This document shows, piece by piece, positions 36,852 to 47,062 of a DNA stretch of 64,000 bases (position 1 is the stretch's first letter; each line of letters begins with the position of its first letter). The position numbers and the translations under genes are program-made. The notes beneath the pieces are model-generated. The model did not search any database, had not been told where the DNA came from, and worked only from the letters and a program-made list of their open reading frames with translations. Source of the DNA: Rutstroemia sp. NJR-2017a BVV2 (taxonomy: Eukaryota; Ascomycota; Leotiomycetes; Helotiales; Rutstroemiaceae); assembly GCA_002946415.1 (NCBI GenBank), contig NJPS01000046.1, forward strand, positions 1,984,001 to 2,048,000, written 5' to 3'.

Positions 36852-38024
36852 ATGCCCCCAGTAGGAATAGGGCAGGACCCAAAAATCCTGGCATGGGCAC
36901 ACCAAACCTACATCGACGAGCCATCCAACCTCACCGAAGACCTCCCCCCTTTCGTAGCCGCCACTCTAGTTTCCACATGTCGGCAACTCGTCCCATCACT
37001 GCAGCCACCGCCGCAAGACGTTGAGATAGTAAATTTCGAAATGCCCTTCCGCATAACATTCGGCTGCGACGAAGAGGGCGAATACGTTCGCCTCATACGA
37101 GACGTGGGCGTTGCATGTTTCTATGGAAAAACAACCGAACTAAGAATGCCGTTGAAGGAGCTCCCACACGAGGAGGGGGACACGGGGGGAGGGCCGAAAA
37201 ACGTCTATCTGTATACACCGCGGCGGCAGATTACACATCTGTACAGTTACAGTCCTAAGACTGGGATGAAGCCTGTTTCTCTCCCGGAGTATATGCTTCT
37301 TCAAGAGCTGCATTACTGCCGGACAACGATCAGTAATCATTATACTGAATCGGAGACAGCGAGAGAGATGCGCAAATGGATACGGCATGATTGGAGCAAG
37401 AGCTTGGCAATATTCCAGTGGAGGATTTTGGAGGGCTACAAGCGCAAGCCAACACAGCCATGTTCTCGGGAGGATGCCGAGGCGATCAAGAAGATGCGGA
37501 AGTGGCAGTGGCCCGAAGATCCGGGCGTTAAAAACAAATATAAAGGCGGAGATTTCAGCAAGAGACGCTTGGAGAGCAACACAGCGGTAAAGGCGGTAGT
37601 GTCACCGGAGGCAGGACATAGTAGCACAGGCAGGCCAAGAGAGAAGGATGATTTTGAGATTGATTGGAGAGATCGAGAGAGATACGTTGAGTGCATATTG
37701 ATCTACCGAACCCAAGAAAGCGACTTAGTAGGATCGAATGGGCGTAAGAGAAGCCCGGAAGAAGACTACCTGGTCCGCATCGCTAAAAAGTTGAAAACTA
37801 GGATCACCACTCGAGCGGAGAAAGTCTATATTGTCACAGATACGGACTATGGCTACGGTAGTGCGGTCGGAGGAGGACGAGAGCGTAAGGCAACGAAGGC
37901 CAGGCAGGTTTGGGAGGATACGGAGCTTCTTTCGACAGGGAAGAATGGTTCACTCGTCTTGAATTTATACGGCAGGGGGGAGGAAGAGGAGGTCAGTACT
38001 ATGATCACTTTGGACTTGGTTTGA
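36852..38024 (+). CDS. Unknown protein, 390 residues
   Basis: Single-exon frame starting at an ATG in a good context (CACC before ATG) and ending in TGA. I do not recognise a domain. The protein is hydrophilic, with no signal peptide or membrane segment. Notable stretches are EMPFRITFGCDEEGEYVRLI (about 64-83) and a lysine/arginine-rich middle (KKMRKWQWPEDPGVKNKYKG) near 215-235. A C-terminal part contains GYGSAVGGGRERKATK. It stands alone between two gene-poor stretches, which is common for lineage-specific genes. Codon use and length support a real gene; the function is unknown. Confidence 0.72.
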   Translation: MPPVGIGQDPKILAWAHQTYIDEPSNLTEDLPPFVAATLVSTCRQLVPSLQPPPQDVEIVNFEMPFRITFGCDEEGEYVRLIRDVGVACFYGKTTELRMPLKELPHEEGDTGGGPKNVYLYTPRRQITHLYSYSPKTGMKPVSLPEYMLLQELHYCRTTISNHYTESETAREMRKWIRHDWSKSLAIFQWRILEGYKRKPTQPCSREDAEAIKKMRKWQWPEDPGVKNKYKGGDFSKRRLESNTAVKAVVSPEAGHSSTGRPREKDDFEIDWRDRERYVECILIYRTQESDLVGSNGRKRSPEEDYLVRIAKKLKTRITTRAEKVYIVTDTDYGYGSAVGGGRERKATKARQVWEDTELLSTGKNGSLVLNLYGRGEEEEVSTMITLDLV

Positions 38025-39869
38025 CTGAGGATACGGAACAGGTCTTCGAACTACACGATACAGCAAATAAAGGAGCTGGGTCGAGGCTCGGCGTTTAGGA
38101 GGAAACGGATAGAGCGGTAATACCCTAGACACTAGTAGCAATACATGGGAAACATAGAGGGGCACTTAGAAAGATACCTAGAGGGGCACTTAGCGGGACA
38201 GCGTTTGATCACATTTTAGAGGATACATAATTTTTCAGGAGCGTCAGAATTCTCACATCCATGGTCTTGGTGAACACGCCTACAGTGCTGACTATGTATC
38301 GCAAATAAAGCTTCACACTAACCATTGCATGAAATATCCCGGGCAGATACCCGAAGAACTTCATAAGAGGCTGCAGACAATCTAAGTTCGATAGGACCGT
38401 ACCAAGGTCCAAAGACAAGCGCAAACGCAATAGACGAGCCCGGCAGTATGTAGCGTCTGAGAGGACTGCCGAGTCTTACGCTGCGTGCAGTGCAATAGCG
38501 GGACAGTGTGGAGCCACTATGCATATCTGGATATCGATATGCTTGGCATGATATCCTCACGTAGGTTAAGAAATATCAGAACCCGCATACGATGGCTGGA
38601 GAGATATACCTACTAGCCTGTCATATCCCAAATATAGCTCTGTGGCACACGCAGGATCATAAACCACCGGGATGAATGCAGTTTGTAAGGGAATTGAAAG
38701 CTATGCAGCAATCCTTGTGAGCAGCTACTATCAAAGGTTATTCCAATGAAAAATGCTAACAGAGCATATAGAAAATGATGTGTGAATGGTAGGCACTAAG
38801 CGCAAACTCCTCGACTAGCCGGTCAAGACAGGAAGTAGCTCGCAGTCCAGATGCAAATATTGCGATATGCAACAAAGCTCGCTTTCCTGTTCTCTTCTGG
38901 TATAACTGAAAATGATAGGTTGGCATACGTGGGCTAGATTTTTAAAGGGCAATCACCGCTTAAACCAAGTATAGTTAACTCTCAACTGACCTATATGATG
39001 ACATTCTAGGCCATTGATCATCCGGGAGCATTCCCACCTACTTAGTTGGTTACGTTCTGAGCCAGGATACTGCTCAGAGTCTCCCTGAGGTTGACCTTGG
39101 TAAGGCCTAGGTGGCTATGTGGCTGTCCTCTTTCATCGTCAGCAAATATGCCTGACCATCAAACGATGGAAGTGGTTGGAAAATGACTATTATAGATGCA
39201 GCAAGATTAATGAAGGTCTAAGCAATGTGCAACGGCCCAATCACTGTCGAAATGGGTCTCTCTAGGATCCAGGGAATACACGATCCAAGGTACGGAGAGT
39301 CCGAGAACACTAGGGATGTGGTGAGAAGAAATACAAGCCTTGGGGCTTTAATTTGCTGTTTCTGTTGTGTGGATGATTCATAATGTTTTCCCTGAAGTTG
39401 TTCTGGAAATGTCCAGTCGGACTGCCATGATATACCATCCCTCCAGAGCAGTGTCCCAATGCGCTTGCACGTGGATCCAGCGGGGCCTTCGGGAAGTTAC
39501 GACCTGCTCGGATGCAAAGACAGAGATGATGGGTAAGGGAGACGTACAGAGTATAGAACAGCTCTGAGAGAGTGGGCTGATTTCTGGACAACTTGGTTCA
39601 GCTCATACCCGATACATGGAAGTTGGAGACAGGCATAACCCAGTACGGAACACAGACAAGGCGCCCAAGTGAGAATTCAAGTCGTGCTTGCGAACAACTG
39701 CTTCAACGGTTAAAGACTGAAGACAAACAAGTGTACCGAACTGAACAACCGGGAAAGCCGAAGTGGCTTGGTGAAAGATGGATGAATGCGAAGCCATTGC
39801 CAACCAACGAGCTCCGCCACACCAGGCTGGTGCTTACCGTTCGAGGCAGCGGAGACAGCGATGAGTGCC
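38025..39869. other. Gene-poor region with a single motif copy
   Basis: About 1.8 kb without a credible gene. It carries the left copy of an 18-mer (38859-38876) found again at 40984-41001, and two weak motif relatives near 39192 and 39228. The phrase CTGATTTCTGG at about 39570 recurs near 40790. Confidence 0.45.
38859..38876 (+). repeat. Left copy of the 18-mer flanking the array
   Basis: The sequence ATTGCGATATGCAACAAA is identical and in the same orientation at 40984-41001, 2,125 bp away, on the other side of the motif array. Flanking bases differ. Confidence 0.8.
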
Positions 39870-40690
39870 CAAACAGGAAATGTTGAACAACTTTGAGATA
39901 TGCAACAAGAAGATGATGCGCAATCTAAAGGCAGTTGAAACCATATGATGCTGTCCTAGAAAGGAAATGCAGATCAATTTTAGACGTGCAACACGAAATG
40001 TAGAATTGAATCTGGACATGGCTATAACCATATGCTGAGCTGATGTTTGTCTGGAAATGGAATGTTGATCAATCTCAGATGTGCAACACGGAAGATGTGT
40101 TCGAGTCTAGACACACCTGTACTTCTATTGTAATCTAATGTTGACCAGAAGAGGGAATGATTGTTCATCAGAGATGCAACAAGAGTGTTTTGAACGGCGG
40201 GAAAGAAGGGGCACAGAATCTTAATTGAGGTAATCTCCGCATGTCGATCCGTCGCTGAGGTCTGCAACGAAACTGAAGACAGGAGTGCTTCGACTCTTCG
40301 AAGGGGAAAGGTACGAAGGGATTTTCCAAAAGTAGAATTGATCGAAGATGATCAAGCGATGAGAAGTGCAACAAAAGAGCAAAGCATAGGTCTAGAGGAG
40401 AATCCGACCAAAAGGGGAATTTCCGGTAGACGATCAACAGTTTTGAGATATGCAACAAAAGACCAGATCCTCCTCAATTCATTGCAAAGGCTTGGAGTAT
40501 CAAACGATGAATGTCCAGAAGTAGAAGTGGGAGTAGGAGATCGCGCGTGGAGATGTGCAACATACGGCAGCTCGTATGTTCTGGACTGCCAAAGACCGCT
40601 TGGAAAGATCTACAACAGTACGATCATACACCCAATACAGTAATATCGTCTAGCTGATCATCCATAAGACATGCAACAAAGGCGTTCCAA
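39870..40690 (+). repeat. Array of about nine bipartite GATCA...TGCAAC motifs
   Basis: Nine copies of the core GCAAC start at 39902, 39988, 40083, 40176, 40264, 40368, 40452, 40558 and 40673, spaced 86, 95, 93, 88, 104, 84, 106 and 115 bp. Each is preceded, 8-15 bp upstream, by GATCA or a one- or two-base variant (GAACA, GTTCA, GATCC, GATCG), and most have GAGAT just before the core and ACAA or ACAC after it. Between copies the sequence looks unique. On the minus strand the motif could be read as a leucine-rich peptide such as VAHLRLINIP or VARLKLICIS, but stops and uneven spacing break it. It may be a very old tandem repeat, a decayed protein repeat, or a cluster of protein- or RNA-binding sites. 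Confidence 0.7.
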
Positions 40691-40811
40691 GGCTTGAAAA
40701 GGCATCCGAGGAGACGAGTTACAGAGTTTCTGCGGCCTGATGTTGGTACGAGGGAGCAAAATGATCTTCCAAATAATCTTAGGATGGCCTGATTTCTGGT
40801 TGATTTGGGGT

Positions 40812-40825
40812 GGAGTCTAGACTCC
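40812..40825. repeat. Perfect 14-bp palindrome
   Basis: GGAGTCTAGACTCC reads the same on both strands and is flanked by GGGT and CCTC, lengthening the potential hairpin imperfectly. It sits between the motif array and the right 18-mer. Confidence 0.75.
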
Positions 40826-40983
40826 CCTCGCTAAATGTTTCCTTGCTTGCTCCGTTGGTGGCTGTATATTATGCATAAGCCATCCAATGATTGCTGACCC
40901 GAAGGATCTAGGGGGGTCTTTGATCGACGGATGAAAAGTAAAACTCACCTGTTGAGGTTGGACTTCGCCCTAATTTCGAATTA

Positions 40984-41001
40984 ATTGCGATATGCAACAA
41001 A
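40984..41001 (+). repeat. Right copy of the 18-mer flanking the array
   Basis: Identical to 38859-38876 over 18 bases (ATTGCGATATGCAACAAA) in the same orientation. Confidence 0.8.
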
Positions 41002-42003
41002 ACTTACTTGGATAATTTACATCAAATGACTTGCAGACTGTGTGTGGTTGTGTGTGGTTGACACTGGTTGTTGTGGTTGGTGTGGATTGACTTGCTTCAA
41101 CTATAGCCGAATGAGGATATATTCTTGTCGCTCCCGATCCGAGTTTCCCGGATCAGCTCCCGTGTTTGCCGTTTAGTGTCACAACTCACGGGTGCCACGG
41201 CCTACGAAAGCACTTTACGAAGCACCGCCAAAAGGATCGAGTAGACTCAGCATGGCTGAAAAACCGCGAGAGACCTGCTCGGCAAGACTCCTATCGTGAA
41301 ACATGTGAAAGTATGGGCACGTGAATAAATGGTGTTCACGTGAGACTGACGAGATATCCATGGATCTTCTGGAGCTGTGCAGAGTAACACAGTACACCAG
41401 TCACTAGCACGATGGCGAGCAGGGGAGTGAGTGAAGTAGTATACACCAAATAAGTATATCCATTCTCGTTATGCACCACCGGTCTACCTTCCCCTATGAC
41501 TGTGGATGATGGTTTGCAATCACTGTGGTGTCCCTGACCACCAATCCGCTCAGCCTGATGACTCGAGTCTCTAGTCCTGTATAATACATAGAATCACAAT
41601 CCAACCAGCCCTCACCACCCGGGCACCTGAACAAGTTCGAGGTTACAAGCCACTATCCCCCAAAAGACGACAATTCCAAGCAAGTATCATATTTCGACGA
41701 GGGTGAGTCGGTGAAGATCAAGCTACCTTTAGCTTGATAATCTTAGGAGTGAAGATGCTGAACCTGTTTCCACGGTATGTCTTCGAAATAAATCCCGTGA
41801 GTCGGCGGTGGCCCATATGATATTCGCCAATATTGATGATTATGTCTGTTCTCTTGGAAGATTGGATTCGCTAAGGTCGTTAGACAAAGTTGAGCATCTG
41901 TAAGTGACCACCTGAAAGAACTACATACCTGTATTAATGTGTCGTTTTAATATTCCAACATGGAGGAGTAATGATGTATGCAGTCGTCTGTGTTCATCGT
42001 AAA
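41002..42003. other. Intergenic region
   Basis: About 1 kb without a credible gene. A GTGTGGTTGT-type repeat (TGTGTGGTTGTGTGGTTG) lies at about 41040-41060. GT/AG-like signals at 41700-41900 did not assemble into a coding exon chain. Confidence 0.4.
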
Positions 42004-42936
42004 TTATCGTGCTTTGGGCTTTCGAATGACGACCTTTGTCCCTTCCAGTTGCCAGCCCACCCCGTAATTCTTTGCCAGAGATGCCCATGGTGTATCCGTA
42101 AGTTGTTCTAGAGAAGCCAAGTCGATACTGAGATACGTTTTCCCGATCGACTTCAAAGCATGCAGCTTCATCTCATCTTCCGCGAACTCCATGATCTTAG
42201 CTTTATGTCCATCCACGCCTCTCTTTATCCTCCAGAACAGGAAGTAGTTGTCATGAGCTATGGCTCGTAAAAGCGAATCCACCGTCGTGTCTCGAAGCCC
42301 AAGTTGGAGCTTCACAGAGAAAGCCTTTGCCAAGTCCCTTTGCCTGCAAGCGAAATCTAGTACTTGGTATCCGGCGAACTCCTGGAGCTCAGTATTTGAT
42401 AGCGGGTGGACTGGGTGCATGACTTGTAGTAGATGGCGCATCGCTGGATGGTATGATTCCCAGTGCTTCAGCAGTATTGAAAGCCGTATACAGAAAATGT
42501 ACGCTTGAATTGAGAAGTCGTCCACCCTCTTTGAAGCCACGATACCCTCTCTAAGTTTCCTCATTCCCATTGTTATCGCGTCTAATTCATTACTAACATC
42601 GGCTTTGCTATTCGGAAGATCGGACGCCTTAGGTATAACCTCGTTCTCGTTTTCTTTCGATAAATCAAGATGGGCAAGTCGTCTATGTAGCTCATCTCCA
42701 CGTACAGCGCTAGAGCAGAAGACCTTATATCGTTCGACTATTTTCTTATAGAAGTGTTCTTGGGTTTTATGGTCGAGTAACCTGGCAGGATAGTAAGTAA
42801 ACAAACAGACTTAAAGGGATGGATAAATGGCTGACTGTACGTCGCCTTTTGAGCGCAGACCCATATCCTCGAATATATCCTGATTTGCAGGCTTCAGCCT
42901 GCCCCATGATGGATTTCGTCCTCCCTTGGCGGACAT
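42004..42936 (-). CDS. CSN8/PSMD8/EIF3K-domain protein with an in-frame stop
   Basis: From an ATG at 42936 the frame reads MSAKGGRNPSWGRLKPANQ, then DIFEDMGLRSKGDVQSAIYP, and meets TAA at 42808-42810. The same frame resumes at once with TYYPARLLDHKTQEHFYKKI and runs to 42004. The later part has the helical pattern of the CSN8/PSMD8/EIF3K (PCI-type) family, e.g. YQVLDFACRQRDLAKAFSVK and a closing GVGWQLEGTKVVIRKPK. The family includes subunits of the COP9 signalosome, proteasome lid and eIF3; this fungal branch is uncharacterised. A 33-bp segment bearing the stop lies between two TATCC repeats; without it the protein would read SAIYPARLLD. A good-looking GTACAG...CCTGCCAG intron overlaps the site but would break frame. 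So either an unusual intron, a nonsense mutation, or a sequence error is present. The start could also be further upstream. Confidence 0.62.
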
Positions 42937-43496
42937 CGAAGGAGAAAGATGACGAGCGGATTGTGGTTGTCGCTGGTTGTAAGTCGTGCGGTATGATGAG
43001 GTTCCCGCTCGCAAGTGCCCCTCCATAAGCGATGCCGCTTTAACAACCCTGGAAGGAAGTCCCAACGTCTTTTTGATGAACGAAACCGACTCCACAACTT
43101 GTTCAGCAATCCGGTCTCCATGATGGCTTTATGTGGGTTGACTACTCAACCGTGGCATGAAATCACTTCCAATGGGTGATCCGATGCTGTGGTTGATAAA
43201 GTCTGATTCTTCTAAAAGATGGGAACAAGCTGGGTGTTAAATACCCAGCTCTTCCGTGCAACTGCGGATCTAGCTAATTCTACGAATGCCCTCACTTCAG
43301 CCCTGTGCCGTACATTCAATTAGCCCTTGTAATGCCCTTCCGTAGTCTACGCCCCATTTAATCTCGTTTAACCAACACTTTAGGAATCCGTTATCATTTC
43401 GTAGGGTCGCCTGGCAGTTCTTTATGTTACCTACCTTGATCTCACAGTTGATGAATACAAAAACCGAACTAGAACTGTACATTCACTACGAGCAAT
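42937..43496. other. Divergent promoter region
   Basis: About 560 bp between the minus-strand CSN8-like gene and the plus-strand PAQR gene. A minus-strand ATG frame at 42894-43121 overlaps it and may be the true first exon of the CSN8-like gene, but it ends in a stop. Confidence 0.4.
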
Positions 43497-44526
43497 ATGT
43501 CTGTTCGCGAACGCCAAAGAAGATCTTCAGTCAGTGAGACTCTTACGCAGACTGCCAAAATAATCGAAGGAAAGATTGAAAGTGCCCTGACAGTTCTCTG
43601 GAATGACCTTCCTTCATGGCAACAAGACAACCAGTACATCCATTCGGGCTACCGGCCAGCATCGGGGTCTTTTCAGAAGTCCTTTGCTTCTCTGGGTTAC
43701 CTGCACAATGAGACCGTCAACATTTTTTCTCACCTAATTGGAGCTGTAGTATTCACGCTGTCGGGTGGTCTTCTCTACACCACGATCAAGCCGAGATATG
43801 ACACAGCAGAGACAGCAGATGTTCTTGCATTTAGTTGCTTCTTTGCTGGAGCTGCACTGTGTCTTGGTATCTCTGGGACTTATCATACTATCTGCAATCA
43901 TTCTCCGGTGGTTTCAAAGTTTGGCAACAAGTTGGACTACTTGGGAATCGTATTTCTCATCACTGGGAGCAATATTCCCAGTCTCTATTATGGGTTTTAC
44001 TGTCATCCTCATTTGTTCGAGTTCTACGTCACAATTGTAAGTAACATTGCTCTATCCACGTTTTCACTGCTGATGTATGGTTAGACGAGTGTTCTTGCAG
44101 GAGTCTGCGCCGTCGTTGTTATGCTGGAAAGATTTCGAACACCCGCCTGGAGGCCTTATCGAGCTGGTGTCTTCGTCGCTCTAGCATTAGCCGGTGCTGT
44201 AATTCCAACCATGCAAGGCGTTGAAATGAATGGATTCACTGCGATGCGCGAGAGAATGGGATTGACGTGGGTATTATTGGAAGGTTTTCTCTATGTTCTC
44301 GGTGCTTCACTATACGCAGTAAGATCTCTAAACTACTTGAATTGAATGATATTCTGACACGTCCCAGGCTCGCTGGCCTGAACGCTCATCACCAGGATCA
44401 TACGACATATTTGGAAGCTCGCATCAGATCTTTCACATGCTGGTCCTCGCAGCCGCGGCATCTCATTTGTATGGATTGACCGTAGCATTTGACTTCCATC
44501 ACAGTATCTTCGGCCCAAGATGTTAA
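43497..44526 (+). CDS. PAQR-family membrane receptor (adiponectin receptor/Izh type)
   Basis: Three exons: 43497-44036, 44085-44318 and 44368-44526, all in phase 0, giving 310 residues. Family landmarks are plain: SLGYLHNETVNIFSHLIGA (66-83) leading into the first membrane segment, His130 in GISGTYHT, and the C-terminal His pair in GSSHQIFHMLVLAAAASH (His277, His281). These three His form the zinc site of PAQR proteins, the presumed ceramidase centre. Seven hydrophobic segments can be traced across the protein. Fungal Izh relatives in yeast are linked to zinc and lipid metabolism. Both introns have GTAAG donors; the second has CTGAC and CCCAG at its end. A second PAQR gene is cut by the right end of the window. 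Confidence 0.93.
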
Positions 44527-45142
44527 GTTGCATGCTGTGAAGGCTGCCAGCCGCCTATACTCCAAAACCGTCAACAATTGCTACCATCAGAAGTTCTTAC
44601 ATAGGGCGGCAAGTCCAACTTTTCTAATGGGCATGGTTCGCCCCGGAGCTCAAGGTATCAGCCGACGACGAATAATTCGATATTGACCTGCGCACTCCGG
44701 CTGCGTGTAATCTTGCAAGTAATGGTAGTGTATCATAGTGAGCAAGATCCATAGACAATCATATGGAGGAGGATATGCGTCCGCGAAGTACTGGAATTTA
44801 GCGTACAGACGTTCAGACATAGAAAGCCTGCTTAACTGGTAAATAGAACTAGACAACACAATAGATTCATAATCTTGCATTATCTTCCACTTGCATCAAG
44901 CCGTCATCTTCATACAATCTCATCCAACGTTATAGCACTTCTTCGATCCCAGAACCCCATTTCCAAAAATAGAAACCCGATCAAAAGGACCTCGGCGTCG
45001 GGTCGGCAAACCTAAAGAAAACCTGGGGAAGGCTTCTCCACACCCCAATGACCTTACTCTATTTATCAACAACTCTCGTTTATATCGCATCGATGTCTCC
45101 TCAGCATCACATCTCCTCTTACTCACAATCACTCACATCACA
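44527..45142. other. Intergenic region
   Basis: About 600 bp between two plus-strand genes. The last 100 bp before 45143 are C/T-rich (CTCCTCAGCATCACATCTCC-like), as in many fungal leaders. No gene is seen. Confidence 0.45.
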
Positions 45143-46222
45143 ATGGCATCCCGCATAGCGCAAATCGCCTCCCATCTCAATTTCCCGCGTGGTCTCCTCG
45201 CCGGCCAAGTAGCTATCATCACCGGTTCCGGCCAAGGTATTGGAGCGGAAACTGCTCGATTGTTTGCGAACGAGGGCGCGAAGGTTATTATTTCTGATAT
45301 CGATGCTGGTGAGTCTCCCTATATCAATCTATACAAATCTTTAACCTGTAAGACTTCTCTAACGTCTGTTTCAAACAACAGCAAAAGCGCAATCCGTCGC
45401 AGACAGCATCAATGCGCAGGGCAGCGGACGAGCCCTCGCAGTACCAGGGGACATGTTAGACGATCAATATATACCCGAGCTGGTGAAGAAAGCGGCGGAG
45501 TTCGGGAACGGGAAGATCCACATCATTGTCAATAACGCGGGGTATACATGGGACGGGGTAATCCACAAGGTCAGTTTGAGATGAACCCGCACTTAGTTCC
45601 GGCGAGCAGAGCAGAACAGAGCGGATACAATTTCCGGCGATCAAGGAATCCAAAGAGAGAGAAAAGGCACCCGGAATACGAACAGCTAATTGAGCACTCG
45701 CAACACTAGATGACCGACAAGCAATGGAACAACATCCTCGCCCTCCACAACACCGCACCCTTCAAACTCATCCGCGCCGCCGCGCCCTACTTCCGCGTCA
45801 CCGACGGCGAGCCACGCTGCATCGTCAACATATCGTCTACGTCAGGCGTGCACGGTAACGCGGGACAAGCCAACTACGGGCTTGCCAAAGCGGGGATCAA
45901 CGGGCTGACCAAAGTGATTGCGAAGGAATGGGGTCCGAAGTTCGGGGTGCGGGCGAACTCGGTTGCGTTTGGACATATTCTGACACGGCTGACGGCGGCA
46001 AAGGAAGAAGGGGCGTTTGTGACGACGCCAGATGGGGAGAAGATCGAGTTGGGGATACCGAAGGGGAAGGGTAGTCAGAGAGAGGGCGCGAATAGTGATA
46101 TTCCGTTGGGGAGGGCGGGCACGGCGGAGGAGGCGGCGAGGAGTATTTTGGCGGTGGCGAGTCCGCTGTTTGGGTATGTGACGGGGCAGGTTATTATGGT
46201 TACTGGGGGGAGGAATATGTAG
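45143..46222 (+). CDS. Short-chain dehydrogenase/reductase, FabG-like
   Basis: Three exons, 45143-45308, 45382-45569 and 45710-46222, giving 288 residues. The Rossmann cofactor motif is TGSGQGIG (27-34), the NNAG motif is at 106-109, and the active site has Ser at 160/161 (NISSTSGVHG), Tyr174 and Lys178 in NYGLAKAG. These fit the classical SDR family and are closest to 3-oxoacyl-[acyl-carrier-protein] reductases, NAD(P)(H)-dependent enzymes reducing a keto group. The C-terminal PLGRAGTAEEAARSILAVAS and YVTGQVIMVTGG are characteristic of FabG-type members. A 30-residue insert (LTAAKEEGAFVTTPDGEKIE) sits in the substrate loop. The N-terminus LNFPRGLLAGQ could be a weak mitochondrial presequence. 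The substrate cannot be stated. Confidence 0.9.
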
Positions 46223-46483
46223 GTATGTATGTATATATGGTAAGCATAAGTCAGGTATTGGGAATTGAACGTGGTGTTTGTGACCATTTCGGTGGTATAC
46301 TGTTCATATTGTAGTAAAAATGTCTACAAGACAACTTTCCAAAACGCCTGCTTATCCGCCCAGCCTCCAAGAACTCCACTACCGAACCTTCCCCCCCCCC
46401 AGCCAGACATATCATCATACCGCCATGACCAAGCCCCCGGCTTGCTAACCAAACAGTCCAACACCACCCAACATCCAAGCATC
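46223..46483. other. Convergent 3' region
   Basis: About 260 bp between converging genes, with a C10 run at about 46390-46400 on the plus strand. Confidence 0.45.
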
Positions 46484-47062
46484 TCACTCATTCTTCACAC
46501 TACCCTTCGAGCCCTCCCTCTTCACAGCCCACAATCTCATCGACAGCTCTCGCGCGAACTATACCCAACAGTTAGCAAACATCCCTTCCCATCTAGTAAG
46601 CCAGCGGAAAGTCCTTACCTTCTCATTCCTCTTACCAGAATCCAACTTCCGACGCATCTTCCTGCGTTCCCTATATACCGTATCCAAGCTGAGTCGTTTA
46701 GCGTCGAAGAATTTCCTTACGTCGACCATCATGTCGACGTCGTCTTCGGTTTTGACATGAGTCTCCGGGGCGTATGCTTCGATGTCGTCCATTGCAGTCG
46801 AAGCCTCGTCTTCGCGCTTGATGGGTGAAGCATAGCGGTGAGGAAGTGAGTGAAATGGCAGCGTCAATACTGAGGTGGTGGGATGGGGCCGGGGAGTAAG
46901 TTCGGGTGGTGTGGGGGTTGAGTATATGATTTGGGGTGGATATGGGATTTGGGGTGGATGTCTGGCCTGGGTTGGATGTCTGGCTGGGGTTGGATGTCTG
47001 ACTTGAGGTGGTGCATTGGGAGTACTGATGCCCAGCTCTCGGCCGCTTCGGAGACGGACCAT
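46484..47062 (-). CDS. Small unknown protein with an 18-bp coding repeat
   Basis: Two exons, 46619-47062 and 46484-46558, giving 172 residues from an ATG (MVRLRSGRELG). The intron of 60 bp has a GTAAGG donor, a GCTAAC branch and a GTATAG acceptor, and joins RNEK to FARELSMRLWAVKREG. The N-terminal half is Pro-, His- and Thr-rich with RHPTPA/RHPTQA/RHPPQI repeats. The C-terminal half is charged and helical (DVRKFFDAKRLSLDTVYRER) and is probably the functional part. A short basic stretch RERRKMRRKLDSGKR may act in nuclear targeting. I know no family for it. The plus strand shows an 18-bp repeat over the proline-rich part. Confidence 0.72.
46957..47006 (-). repeat. 18-bp coding repeat
   Basis: Three copies of a unit close to GGATGTCTGGCCTGGGTT (plus strand) encode the RHPxxA repeats of the protein at 46484-47062. 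A related GGTGGATATGGGATTTGG segment precedes it. Confidence 0.8.

Noticed and set aside
40085..40115. B-box-like TGTTCGAGTCTAG as a tRNA T-arm
   Set aside because: No A box upstream and the local inverted repeat does not fold as a T-arm.
39870..40690. CRISPR array
   Set aside because: Repeats are short, degenerate and bipartite, spacers vary in length, no cas genes exist and the host is a fungus.
40740..41010. LTR of a retrotransposon near the right 18-mer
   Set aside because: No matching second LTR, primer-binding site or polymerase frame within reach.
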